Assembly: GCF_000300515.1 (NCBI RefSeq)
Contig: NZ_AMSI01000001.1
Coordinates: 124,001-188,000, forward strand
Origin: Nitratireductor indicus C115
GTDB taxonomy: Bacteria > Pseudomonadota > Alphaproteobacteria > Rhizobiales > Rhizobiaceae
DNA length: 64,000 nucleotides
Direction: 5' to 3'
The translations under genes and the position numbers were made by a program. The notes under the pieces are model-generated. The model was not told the origin of the DNA and ran no database searches. It saw only the letters and a program-made list of their open reading frames with translations. Within the stretch, counting starts at the first letter, position 1, and every line of letters starts with the position of its first letter. Below are positions 1-8,432 of the stretch, in pieces.

Positions 1-95
1 CCCGGCAGAACGCGGATGAAGGAAAATGCGATGATGGACACGCCGAGAAAAGTCGGAATGAGGACGGCCAGCCGTCCAAAGATAAATCGAAACAT
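1..95 (-). CDS. Peptide ABC transporter permease, DppB-like (N-terminal fragment)
   Basis: This is the first 31 codons of a gene running off the left edge on the minus strand. The ATG lies at 95-93. The translation begins MFRFIFGRLAVLIPTFLG and continues into a hydrophobic stretch ending IRVLPG. A single N-terminal membrane segment with this pattern is characteristic of the DppB/OppB permease family, which forms half of the inner-membrane channel of peptide importers. It lies directly downstream of the peptide-binding protein gene on the same strand, in the usual substrate-binding protein then permease order. Everything past residue 31 is outside the window. Confidence 0.8.
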   Translation of the reverse strand, partial: MFRFIFGRLAVLIPTFLGVSIIAFSFIRVLP

Positions 96-271
96 GGCGG
101 GTTCGATCTCCGGCGTCTAGACCGGTTCACCGTTTCATGGAAACGCTGCCCCGTTCTATCTTTTTGTTTTTAGGCATTCATGCGGGCGTCAGGCGATTCC
201 GTCCGACTGCAAAATGCTCTGGAGGCTATCTCGTCTACAAAAGCGCCAACGAGCGGATAATGCAAACGAGA

Positions 272-291
272 CGCGCCGGTCGCCCGGCGCG
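272..291 (-). terminator. GC-rich hairpin between binding protein and permease genes
   Basis: CGCGCCGG (272-279) and CCGGCGCG (284-291) form a perfect 8-bp stem with a 4-nt loop, 29 nt past the stop of the substrate-binding protein gene. There is no clear T-run. Such hairpins often lie behind the binding-protein gene of ABC operons, where they stabilise the upstream message or partly terminate transcription, so that binding protein is made in excess. The 224-bp gap (96-319) contains nothing else I recognise. Confidence 0.5.
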
Positions 292-319
292 CCTCCAGAT
301 TGTCAGTCGGTAGGAGCGC

Positions 320-1915
320 TTATTCGGCCAGGTCGACGCCTTCGAAGGCGAAGTCGCCAAGCGGGCTCTGATGGAAGCCCTCGACCTCTTTGCGCATCGG
401 CACGACCGACAGCGAATGGTCGATGGTCGCCCACGGCGCTTCACGCTTGAACACCACCTGTGCTTCCTCGTAGAGCTTCGTGCGCTCTGCCTGGTCCGTG
501 GTGGTCTTGGCCTTCACGACGAGGTCGTTGAACTCCTCATTGCACCACTGGGCACGGTTGTTGCCACCGACGGCGTCACAGCCGAGCAGCGTGTGCAGGA
601 AGTTGTCCGGATCGCCATTGTCGCCGGTCCAGCCCAGCATCACCGCGCCGTCGCGGTCCTTTGCCTTGGAGCGATCGAGATATTCCGCCCACTCATAGGT
701 GACGATCTCGACATTGACGCCGATCTTGGCGAAATCCGCCTGAATGAGTTCGGCCGCCCGGCGTGCGTTCAGCATGTAGGGGCGCGCCACCGGCATTGCC
801 CAGACCTTCATGGAGAGGTCCTTGACTCCAGCTTCTTCCAGCATCTTCTTTGCCGCTTCCGGATCGTAGGCATCGTCCTGAACGGCGTCGTTATAGGACC
901 ACATCGTCGGCGGGATCGGGTTCTTGGCGGGCGTCGCCGCGCCCTGGAACACGGCATCGACGATCGCCTGCTTGTTGATTGCCATGTTCAGTGCCTTGCG
1001 CACCTCGACCTTGTCGAAGGGGGCCTGAGTGGTGTTGTAGGCGAGATAGGCCACGTTCAGGCCTTCCTGCTCCACCACCTTGAGGTTCTGGTCCTTCTTC
1101 ATGTCCTCGACATCGGCCGCATTCGGGAACGGCATCAGGTGGCATTCGCCGGCCTTCAGCTTCTGGTAGCGCACCGATGCGTCGGGCGTGATGGCGAACA
1201 CGAGATCATCGATCTTCTGCTTGCCGCCCCAATAGTCGTCATGCGCGCGATAGCGGATCACCGCGTCGGTCTGGTAGGCGACGAATTCGAAGGGGCCGGT
1301 GCCCAGCGGCTGCTGGTTCAGCATGTTCATCTTGCCGTCGGCGGCGAGCTTGTCGGTATATTCCTTCGACATGATGGAAGCGAAGGGCATGGCCAGATTG
1401 GCCAGGAACGGAGCTTCCTGCTGCTTCAGCTTGAAGCGCACGGTCATGTCGTCGACCTTCTCGATCGACTCGATGAGTTCAGGGAAACCCATGCCGTTGA
1501 AATATTCCCAGGCCGCACCAGCCACATACTGGTGCCAGGGATTGTCGGACTTGAGCTGGCGTTCGAACGAGAAGATCACGTCGTCCGCGTTGAGGTCACG
1601 CGACGGGGTGAAGAAATCGGTCGTCTGGAATTTCACGCCGGACCGCAGCTTGAACGTATATTCGAGCCCGTCATCGGAAATCTCCCAGCTCTCTGCAAGA
1701 CCGGGCACGGTCTCGGTCGTTCCCGGCTTGAACTCGAGCAGGCGATTGTAAACCGTGTGCGCCGCCGCGTCGAAAGTCGTTCCCGCAGTGTAGAGGCTCG
1801 GATCGAAGCCTTCCGGCGATCCTTCCGAACAATAGACGAAGGTTTTCGCGCTCGCCGCACCGCTGATCACCGTGGCGGCCAGAAGCGTGGCCGCAAGCGT
1901 CAGTGTCTTTTTCAT
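320..1915 (-). CDS. Periplasmic dipeptide/peptide-binding protein (SBP family 5, DppA-like)
   Basis: This 531-aa extracytoplasmic solute-binding protein feeds a DppB/DppC-type ABC importer. Residues 1-23 form a Sec signal peptide (MKKTLTLAATLLAATVISGA, cleavage after AASA). The mature protein shows the SBP_bac_5 layout: VYNRLLEFKPGTTETVPGLA near residue 60, the FTFKLRSGVKF-type strand, and LGTGPFEF near residue 210. The length (about 530 aa) matches DppA. The ATG at 1915 is preceded by GGGAGA at good spacing. The permease start lies downstream on the same strand. Ligand choice (dipeptide, haem, other peptide) cannot be read from sequence. A DppA-like identity is clear; the exact substrate is not. 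Confidence 0.9.
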   Translation of the reverse strand: MKKTLTLAATLLAATVISGAASAKTFVYCSEGSPEGFDPSLYTAGTTFDAAAHTVYNRLLEFKPGTTETVPGLAESWEISDDGLEYTFKLRSGVKFQTTDFFTPSRDLNADDVIFSFERQLKSDNPWHQYVAGAAWEYFNGMGFPELIESIEKVDDMTVRFKLKQQEAPFLANLAMPFASIMSKEYTDKLAADGKMNMLNQQPLGTGPFEFVAYQTDAVIRYRAHDDYWGGKQKIDDLVFAITPDASVRYQKLKAGECHLMPFPNAADVEDMKKDQNLKVVEQEGLNVAYLAYNTTQAPFDKVEVRKALNMAINKQAIVDAVFQGAATPAKNPIPPTMWSYNDAVQDDAYDPEAAKKMLEEAGVKDLSMKVWAMPVARPYMLNARRAAELIQADFAKIGVNVEIVTYEWAEYLDRSKAKDRDGAVMLGWTGDNGDPDNFLHTLLGCDAVGGNNRAQWCNEEFNDLVVKAKTTTDQAERTKLYEEAQVVFKREAPWATIDHSLSVVPMRKEVEGFHQSPLGDFAFEGVDLAE

Positions 1916-2231
1916 TGAGGTCTCCCTGAATATCTTGAGCCCGCTGTCGAGGCCCTGGAAGCGGGCATATAAGCAAAGTTCCAGTTTCTAGGGAACACCT
2001 TCCGGCTTAGGGATATTGCAAATGCAACTTTTGGTCTCTTTGTCCCCCTTCGATGCAAGAAACTGCGTTTTGTTACCTTGCGGCAGGGCTCTCAAAGGCC
2101 CCATATCGTTTTCAATAGAAGTAGTTTGTGATCGGACGGGTTCATTTGATGTCACATGGAATGGGTGTAATCCAATTCATGTTCGGCGATGTTTGGAGCC
2201 CTTTCGGGTTGGGTATTTGGGAGAGCGTGAA
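1916..2231. other. Divergent intergenic region (316 bp)
   Basis: This region separates the peptide-binding protein gene (leftward) from the DUF924 gene (rightward) and must hold both promoters. It is more AT-rich than its flanks (for example around 2095-2150). An in-frame extension of the DUF924 frame reaches back to 2016 but has no family similarity and looks non-coding. No operator palindrome or RNA motif was recognised. Confidence 0.5.
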
Positions 2232-2783
2232 ATGAATCAGGCATGGATCGACGATGTATTGGGGTTCTGGTTCGGCGAGCTGACGCCAAAGGACTGGTTC
2301 ACCGGAAGCGACGAGGCCGACGAACGCATCCGCAGCCGTTTTCTTCCCGTCTATGAGCAGCTCCGTAAGGAATTGCCGCAGTCCGCGCTGACGGAACCGC
2401 GTGCCGCGCTCGCCGCGATCATCGTGTTCGATCAGTTTCCCCGCAACATATTCCGCCGCAAGCCGGAAGCTTTCGCTACCGATCAGATGGCATTGCAGCT
2501 CTCTGCCAATGCCGTGGAAAAGGGGCTCGATGCGGATATGACGCAGCAGGAGCGGCAGTTCCTTTATATGCCCTATATGCACTCCGAAGTGCTTGCCGAT
2601 CAGGAGCGGGCAGTGATGCTGTTCAGCGAGCTGGGCAATGAAGAGGCGCGCAAATACGCGGTGGAGCACAGCGAGATCGTTGCCCGTTTCGGCCGTTTCC
2701 CCCATCGAAACAGGGCGCTGGGGCGCGAGAGCACGCAGGAAGAGCTTGAGTTTCTGAAGGAGCATGCGGGCTACGGACAATAA
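2232..2783 (+). CDS. DUF924 family protein
   Basis: This 183-aa cytoplasmic protein belongs to the DUF924 (YbgE-like, TPR-related all-helical) family of unknown function. Family signatures are VLGFWFGELTPKDWF at the N-terminus, the FDQFPRNIFR motif near residue 70, and the C-terminal FGRFPHRNRALGR. The ATG at 2232 is chosen over the upstream in-frame ATG at 2016 because family members begin just before the LGFWF motif and GGGAGA precedes it. The gene stands alone with its own promoter region. Family assignment is firm; the biological role is unknown. Confidence 0.9.
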   Translation: MNQAWIDDVLGFWFGELTPKDWFTGSDEADERIRSRFLPVYEQLRKELPQSALTEPRAALAAIIVFDQFPRNIFRRKPEAFATDQMALQLSANAVEKGLDADMTQQERQFLYMPYMHSEVLADQERAVMLFSELGNEEARKYAVEHSEIVARFGRFPHRNRALGRESTQEELEFLKEHAGYGQ

Positions 2784-3008
2784 GTTTTTCCGGTGCCTCA
2801 GTGCCCGCAATGCTTGAGGAATTCGGCCTCGATCGGGGACCGCGAAGACAAGTGTGTCGAATTCTCTTTGAGTGTTCTGGCGTGAAGCACCGCCCCCTCT
2901 TGCCCGCCTCCATTGGCTGGCAATAGACTGGGGACGAAAAGAATTCGCCGCGTAACAGACCGCTTTATTCGACCAGGATTGCTTTGAAAGCTGTGGCGAC
3001 GTCTGATA
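2784..3008 (+). other. Intergenic stretch upstream of the acyl-CoA ligase
   Basis: About 225 bp without a coding signature. It lies between the DUF924 stop and the putative operator of the acyl-CoA ligase gene. No RNA gene or repeat was seen. Confidence 0.4.
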
Positions 3009-3022
3009 TTACGTTCACGTAA
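3009..3022 (+). promoter_or_regulatory. Palindromic operator, LiuR/MerR-like, upstream of fadD
   Basis: TTACGT-TC-ACGTAA is a 6-bp inverted repeat with a 2-bp spacer, 32 bp before the fadD start. A third ACGT-containing half site (ACGTTAA) follows at once. TTTACGT-type palindromes of this form are described for LiuR, the MerR-family regulator of branched-chain amino acid and acyl-CoA catabolism in proteobacteria. The palindrome is seen; the regulator is inferred. Confidence 0.5.
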
Positions 3023-3053
3023 ACGTTAAAGGTCGTTTCCTGGGGAGGAACAA

Positions 3054-5000
3054 TTGGCAGACACCGCGAAGACGCCCGCCAAGGGCAAGCGAACGGCGCG
3101 TTCCAAGGCAGGCCAGCCGAAGCCTGAGGCCAGTAAGGCCGAGGTCAAGCCGCAGAAGGCAGCACAGAAGTCGGTGGCGGCAAAGGCTTCCACCGCGAAG
3201 CCCGCAGCCAGAAAAGCCTCGGGTACCAGCGCAGCCGCAACCTCGTCGGGCAAAAAGCCCGCCGCCAAGAAGAGGACTGCTGCAAAGGCCGCTTCTGCGA
3301 AGACGCCGAAGGCAAAGCCTGCCGCGTCAAGGAACGCTCCGGCGAAGCCATGGCTTGCGCACTATCCCGAAGGAATTCCGGCGGAACTCGGTGAGCTGCC
3401 TTACGGTTCCCTGGCAGAGCTTCTGGTCGATTCCTGCCGTAAATTTGCCGACCGGACAGCCTTCACCTGCATGGGCAAGTCGCTGAGCTATCGTGAGCTC
3501 GATCGTTTGTCCTCCTATCTTGCCGGATATTTCCAGTCTGTCGGGCTGAAGAAGGGCGCGCGGGTTGCTCTTATGATGCCCAACGTCCTGCAGTATCCGA
3601 TTGCCATGATGGCGGTGTTGAGGGCCGGCTATGTCGTGGTCAATGTCAATCCGCTCTATACGCCGCGCGAACTGGAGCACCAGCTCAATGATTCAGGCGC
3701 TGAAGCCATCGTCATTCTGGAGAATTTCGCCCATACCTTACAGGCCGTAGCAGGCCGCACGCAGATCAAGCACGCCGTCGTGGCCTCCATGGGCGACCTG
3801 ATGGGCCTCAAGGGTTTCCTCGTCAATTTTGTCGTGCGCCGCGTGAAGAAGATGGTTCCGGCGTGGTCTCTGCCGGGGCATGTGCCATTCAACGAGGCGC
3901 TCCGCAAGGGCGAGGCAAGCGGGTTCAAACCTGTCGAGATTGCGCTGGGGGACAATGCCTTCCTGCAATATACGGGCGGCACCACCGGCGTTTCCAAGGG
4001 AGCCACGCTTGTTCAGAGCAATGTTCTGGCCAATGTCATCCAGAACGAGCTTTGGTTCCGCAGTGCTTATCTGAACCGGCCCAGGCCGGAAAATCCGGTG
4101 CTCATTTGCGCGCTGCCGCTTTATCATATCTATGCTCTCACGGTGAACGCGCTGATGGGCATGAAGCTCGGCGGCAACAATGTGCTCATTCCGAACCCTC
4201 GCGATATTCCCGCCTTCGTGAAGGAGTTGCAGCATTATGACTTCCAGATATTCCCGGGCCTGAACACGCTCTTCAATGCGCTGCTGAACAACGAGGATTT
4301 CCGCAAGCTTCCATTCCGCAATCTCCTCGTCACCTTTGGCGGCGGCATGGCCGTGCAGCGTCAGGTGGCCGAGCGTTGGCAGGAAGTGACAGGCTGCGTC
4401 ATTTCGCAAGGGTATGGACTTTCGGAAACCTCGCCCGTGGCCACCGTCAATCGTTTCGACGCCAAGGAGTTCACAGGCACGATCGGCCTGCCGGTTCCTT
4501 CCACCGACATCGCGATCCGCGACGACAAGGGCAAGGACCTTCCCTTCGGCCAGGTTGGCGAGATTTGCATTCGCGGCCCTCAGGTCATGGTGGGATATTG
4601 GAACCGTCCGGACGAGACCGCGAAAGTGATGACCGGGGATGGATATTTCCGCTCTGGTGACATGGGCACCATGGCCGAGAACGGTCAGATCACCATCGTT
4701 GACCGCAAGAAGGACATGATCGTGGTTTCGGGCTTCAAGGTGTTCCCGAACGAGGTGGAAGAGGTCATTGCAGCGCATCCTGGTGTGCTCGAAGTGGCCA
4801 TTGTCGGTGTCGCCGACGAGCATTCCGGCGAGGTGCCCAAGCTCTTCGCGGTGAAGAAGGATCCCGCGCTCACGGAGGCCGATCTCGTGAAATTCTGCAA
4901 GCAGAACCTCACGGGATACAAGAGGCCGAAATATATCGAGTTCCGTGACGAATTGCCGAAATCCAATGTCGGCAAGATTCTGCGCAAGGATTTGCGTTGA
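3054..5000 (+). CDS. fadD: Long-chain fatty acid-CoA ligase with Lys/Ala-rich N-terminal extension
   Basis: This protein activates fatty acids with ATP and CoA, giving acyl-CoA for beta-oxidation. It has 648 residues. Residues about 98-648 form a complete AMP-binding enzyme: the P-loop motif YTGGTTGVSKGA near residue 305, QGYGLSETSP near residue 455, the YFRSGDMG and VSGFKVFPNEVEE motifs, and the C-terminal lysine in SNVGKILRKDLR. Residues 1-97 are a low-complexity tail rich in Lys, Ala, Pro and Ser, resembling histone H1 or phasin tails and absent from E. coli FadD (561 aa). Translation starts at a TTG (3054) behind a strong GGGGAGGAA site, so the tail is probably made. An internal start is possible, but no Met occurs before residue 141 in the conserved domain. 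Confidence 0.9.
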   Translation: MADTAKTPAKGKRTARSKAGQPKPEASKAEVKPQKAAQKSVAAKASTAKPAARKASGTSAAATSSGKKPAAKKRTAAKAASAKTPKAKPAASRNAPAKPWLAHYPEGIPAELGELPYGSLAELLVDSCRKFADRTAFTCMGKSLSYRELDRLSSYLAGYFQSVGLKKGARVALMMPNVLQYPIAMMAVLRAGYVVVNVNPLYTPRELEHQLNDSGAEAIVILENFAHTLQAVAGRTQIKHAVVASMGDLMGLKGFLVNFVVRRVKKMVPAWSLPGHVPFNEALRKGEASGFKPVEIALGDNAFLQYTGGTTGVSKGATLVQSNVLANVIQNELWFRSAYLNRPRPENPVLICALPLYHIYALTVNALMGMKLGGNNVLIPNPRDIPAFVKELQHYDFQIFPGLNTLFNALLNNEDFRKLPFRNLLVTFGGGMAVQRQVAERWQEVTGCVISQGYGLSETSPVATVNRFDAKEFTGTIGLPVPSTDIAIRDDKGKDLPFGQVGEICIRGPQVMVGYWNRPDETAKVMTGDGYFRSGDMGTMAENGQITIVDRKKDMIVVSGFKVFPNEVEEVIAAHPGVLEVAIVGVADEHSGEVPKLFAVKKDPALTEADLVKFCKQNLTGYKRPKYIEFRDELPKSNVGKILRKDLR

Positions 5001-5019
5001 AGCTGGCGCCAATAGCCCT

Positions 5020-5042
5020 CGTGGTGAGCTCGTCGAACCACG
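5020..5042. terminator. Bidirectional terminator between fadD and pgi
   Basis: CGTGGT (5020-5025) pairs with ACCACG (5037-5042), and CC/GG pairs extend it outward, between two convergent genes. The hairpin has no long T-run. The position suggests shared termination. Confidence 0.45.
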
Positions 5043-5065
5043 GGGCGCCGGGACCGGCCTGTCAG

Positions 5066-6703
5066 TCAGTCCCTCAGCGCCGCGATCCGCCGCACCATGC
5101 CCGCTGTGGCGCTGTCGCGTGAGGAGGGATCGGCCTTGCCCTCCACCACGGGCAGAAGCTCCGTGGCAAGTTCCTTGCCGAGCTCAACGCCCCACTGATC
5201 GAAGGCGTTGATGCCGAAAAGACGGGCTTCCACGAAAACACGGTGTTCGTAGAGCGCGATAAGTCTTCCAAGCGCATAGGGATCGAGCTGACGGTGCAGA
5301 ATGGTGAGCGAGGGGCGGTTGCCGGGGAACACGCGGTGCGGCGCCAGCGCTTCCGCCCGCTCGGCGTCCATTCCCTTGGCAATGAGCTGCGCGCGTGCCT
5401 CTTCCAGTGTCCGCCCTTTCATCAGCGCCTCGGCCTGCGCCAGGCAGTTGGCGATGAGCAGGTCATGGTGGTGCTGGAGGTCAGGTTCATGTCCTTCCGC
5501 TGCAAGAATGAACTCGACGGGAATGATGTCCGTACCCTGATGCAAGAGCTGGAAGAAGGCATGCTGGCCGTTGGTGCCCGGTTCCCCCCAGACGAGCGGG
5601 CCGGTCGGCGTCGATACGGCCCCGCCGCCAAGCCGAACACCCTTGCCGTTCGATTCCATGTCGAGTTGCTGGAGATAGGCAGGCAACCGCTCCAGCCTCT
5701 GGTCATAGGGAATGACGGCGCGGGCCGGATAGTCGCAGACGACCCGGTGCCAATACCCGATCAGCCCGAGCATGACAGGCAGGTTCTGCCGCATCGGCGC
5801 GGAACGGAAATGATTGTCCATGGCCTCCGCACCGGCAAGGAAGCGGCGGAAATTATCGGGGCCGATGGCGATCATGATGGGCAGGCCGATGGCCGACCAC
5901 AGGGAATAGCGCCCGCCGACCCAGTCCCAGAAGCCGAAAACACGGTTCGGATCGATGCCGAATGCCGCGACCTTGTCGAGCGCGGTCGAAACGGCAGCGA
6001 AGTGATCGCCGGTGGCGGAGGGGCCGAGTTTCGCGGCGACCCAATCCCGCGCGGTCGCGGCATTGGTCATGGTTTCGATGGTGGTGAAGGTTTTCGAGGC
6101 AACGATGAAAAGCGTTGTCTCAGGATCGAGCTCTGCAAGCGTGTCGGCGATATGCGCCCCGTCGATATTGGAGACATAGTGCAGCCGCGGCCCGTCATGA
6201 AACGGCGAAAGGGCCCGCGTTGCCATCACCGGCCCGAGGTCAGAGCCGCCGATGCCGATATTCACAACATCCGTGAATGCCTGACCTGTCGCACCCCGGA
6301 GCGTCCCACCACGCACGCTTTCGGCAAAGGCATCCATCGCTTCGAGCACGGCGCGAATATCGGGCATTACGTCCCGTCCTCCCTCCATCGCCTGTCCGCC
6401 TGAAAGCGCCCGCAGGGCCGTGTGGAGAACTGCGCGGTCCTCGGTGGTGTTGATGTGCTCGCCGGCAAGCATGGAATCGCGCGCGCCGGCAAGATCGGCG
6501 GTTTCAGCCAGCCGCAGGAGAAGGTCGACCGTTTCCTCCGTTATCGCGGTGCGCGACATGTCGAGTGTCATATCGTCCAGTGTCAGCGAAAAGCGCTCGA
6601 AACGTTGCGGATCGGAAGAAAAGACAGCGCGCATGTTTATCGGCAAGCTTGCCGCGCGGTGGTTCCTGAGCGCGTCCAGCGCGGTTTCCAATGCCGTGTT
6701 CAA
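5066..6703 (-). CDS. pgi: Glucose-6-phosphate isomerase
   Basis: Pgi interconverts glucose-6-phosphate and fructose-6-phosphate in the cytoplasm. The protein is 545 aa, the usual bacterial length. Visible signatures are [27 protein letters not shown], the catalytic Glu region MESNGKGV near residue 349, the catalytic His in [13 protein letters not shown] near residue 379, and [10 protein letters not shown] near the C-terminus. The start is taken as TTG at 6703: AGGAGG lies 6 nt upstream, whereas the longer frame to 6733 adds ten residues that do not look like Pgi. The gene converges with fadD and is divergent from the MocR regulator gene. Confidence 0.96.
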   Translation of the reverse strand: MNTALETALDALRNHRAASLPINMRAVFSSDPQRFERFSLTLDDMTLDMSRTAITEETVDLLLRLAETADLAGARDSMLAGEHINTTEDRAVLHTALRALSGGQAMEGGRDVMPDIRAVLEAMDAFAESVRGGTLRGATGQAFTDVVNIGIGGSDLGPVMATRALSPFHDGPRLHYVSNIDGAHIADTLAELDPETTLFIVASKTFTTIETMTNAATARDWVAAKLGPSATGDHFAAVSTALDKVAAFGIDPNRVFGFWDWVGGRYSLWSAIGLPIMIAIGPDNFRRFLAGAEAMDNHFRSAPMRQNLPVMLGLIGYWHRVVCDYPARAVIPYDQRLERLPAYLQQLDMESNGKGVRLGGGAVSTPTGPLVWGEPGTNGQHAFFQLLHQGTDIIPVEFILAAEGHEPDLQHHHDLLIANCLAQAEALMKGRTLEEARAQLIAKGMDAERAEALAPHRVFPGNRPSLTILHRQLDPYALGRLIALYEHRVFVEARLFGINAFDQWGVELGKELATELLPVVEGKADPSSRDSATAGMVRRIAALRD

Positions 6704-6855
6704 GGGAGGCCTCCTGCGAAAACAGACCGGCACTTTTAGACCAGAACATGGAAAAGTTGGAATGGTCTTTCAAAAAATCTCAGCCGAGGATGAGAAGGCG
6801 CCACGCTCAAAGCCAAGCACCACAAGGCTTTTCTTCCATTCATCAATTTCTTTGT

Positions 6856-6906
6856 TGGAACAATCAATTGTACCACGCTTGACATGGCTTGGCCCAACGC
6901 TAGGCT
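6856..6906 (+). promoter_or_regulatory. Promoter and inverted-repeat operator of the MocR-type gene
   Basis: TGGAACAAT (6856-6864) and ATTGTACCA (6867-6875) form a near-perfect inverted repeat (8 of 9). Three bases downstream is TTGACA (6879-6884), a consensus -35, and 16 bp on is TAGGCT (6901-6906), a plausible -10. A regulator bound to the repeat would touch the -35 box. Autoregulation by the downstream MocR protein is inferred. Confidence 0.5.
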
Positions 6907-6929
6907 CCGCGTCCGGAGAGGAAAGCCCC

Positions 6930-8426
6930 ATGCCCGCCAGAAATGACACTGCCTTATGGACCGGCCTGTTCAAGATTTCACCGGAATCGGGACAGACGCT
7001 TCAGGCACAGATTCGCCAGGCCATCGTCTCGGCCATTCTCGACCGGCAGATCGCCCCGTCAATGCCGCTTCCGTCCTGCCGCATCCTTGCGGAAAAACTG
7101 GGCGTGGCACGTGGAACGGTGGTGCTCGCCTTTCAGCAGCTCGTCGACCAGGGGTTCCTGATCGCCCGTGAGCGCCGCGGCCATTTCGTGAATCCGGAAG
7201 TGCTTGCCGCCCCGCCGCGTCCGCAGCGCAAGCAGGGTGCGCGCAACGGCGTGAACTGGGGCGAGCGCTTTCGCATGCACGCAAGCGGCATGCCCGAGGC
7301 CCGTAAGAATGATGAGTGGATGAAGGCTTCCTATCCTTTCGTCTATGGTCAGTTCGATCCTTCGCTGTTTCCAACGGCCGAATGGCGCGAATGCAATCGC
7401 ATGGCGCTCGCCGTTCTGGAAATTCGCAATTGGGCTGCCGACATGGTGGACCGCGACGATCCGCTGTTGATCGAGCAGATTCAGGCGCGGCTTCTGCCCC
7501 GGCGCGGTATCTTCGCGAACCCTGACGAGATCCTCGTGACGCTCGGATCGCAAAACGCGCTCTACATGCTGGCTACGCTTCTGATGCGCCGCGAAACCAA
7601 GGTCGCCATGGAAAATCCGGGCTATCCCGATGCGCGCTCGATCTTCCAGCTTGCCGGCGCAGAAATCGCACCTGTGCCCGTGGATCGCCACGGCATCGAT
7701 GTAGCGCAGATTCCCGAGGACACGAATTTCGTCTTCGCCACGCCGAGCCATCATTGCCCGACCATGGTGCCGCTCAGCCAGCCGCGCCGCGAAGCGTTGC
7801 TGGCTGCCGCCGAGCGCAATGACTGGATCGTCATCGAGGACGATTATGACAGCCAGCTGGCGGATGAGCGTCCGCAAGCCGCTCTCAAGGGCCTCGATCG
7901 CACGGGGCGCGTCGTCTACATCGGCTCCATGTCGAAGACCCTCGCTCCGGGTCTGCGCATGGGCTATATCGTCGCTTCGGCCGATCTGATCGCCGAGCTG
8001 CGCGCTTTGCGCCGCTTCATCCTGCGTCATCCGCCGGCAAACAATCAGCGCGCCGTTGCCCTCTTCCTGTCGCTCGGTCACCACGACACGCTGGTACGCC
8101 GGATTTCGGCAGCTTTCGAAGACCGTCGCGAGAAGCTCGTCCAGGCCGTCAACGAGATTCTGCCGGACTGGAACGCGGCCGACATTCCGGGCGGAACCTC
8201 ACTGTGGCTGGAAGGGCCGGCAGGCCTCGATTCCATGCTGCTGGCCAAATCGGCGGCGCGCCGGAGCGTTTTGATCGAGCCGGGCTCGCGTTTCTTCATG
8301 GAGAAGCCATTGCGCCCCTCGCGCTTCATGCGTCTGGGCATCTCCTCCATCGCAAGCCAGCATGTCGAGCCGGGTATCCGCGAACTTGCGGCTGCTGCGG
8401 CAGAGCATGGCAGGGCTGCCGCATAA
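6930..8426 (+). CDS. MocR-type regulator: GntR helix-turn-helix fused to aminotransferase-like domain
   Basis: This 498-aa chimeric transcription factor carries an N-terminal GntR winged helix (LQAQIRQAIVSAILDRQI then LAEKLGVARGTVVLAFQQL, residues about 25-90) and a C-terminal fold-type I PLP domain. The PLP lysine is Lys336 in SMSKTLAPGLRMG. IEDDYDSQ upstream and GGTSLW and RLGISS downstream are typical of the family. MocR proteins sense PLP adducts of amines or amino acids (GabR, PdxR, TauR, EnuR are examples). No neighbouring gene reveals which ligand applies. The ATG at 6930 directly precedes the family start; the longer frame to 6420 overlaps pgi. It ends 6 bp from the convergent chromate transporter gene. 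Confidence 0.93.
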   Translation: MPARNDTALWTGLFKISPESGQTLQAQIRQAIVSAILDRQIAPSMPLPSCRILAEKLGVARGTVVLAFQQLVDQGFLIARERRGHFVNPEVLAAPPRPQRKQGARNGVNWGERFRMHASGMPEARKNDEWMKASYPFVYGQFDPSLFPTAEWRECNRMALAVLEIRNWAADMVDRDDPLLIEQIQARLLPRRGIFANPDEILVTLGSQNALYMLATLLMRRETKVAMENPGYPDARSIFQLAGAEIAPVPVDRHGIDVAQIPEDTNFVFATPSHHCPTMVPLSQPRREALLAAAERNDWIVIEDDYDSQLADERPQAALKGLDRTGRVVYIGSMSKTLAPGLRMGYIVASADLIAELRALRRFILRHPPANNQRAVALFLSLGHHDTLVRRISAAFEDRREKLVQAVNEILPDWNAADIPGGTSLWLEGPAGLDSMLLAKSAARRSVLIEPGSRFFMEKPLRPSRFMRLGISSIASQHVEPGIRELAAAAAEHGRAAA

Positions 8427-8432
8427 GACAGG

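Noticed and set aside
371-1918. 515-codon plus-strand open frame
   Set aside because: It lies wholly antisense to the peptide-binding protein gene; the high GC content keeps the opposite strand open, and the residues show no family pattern.
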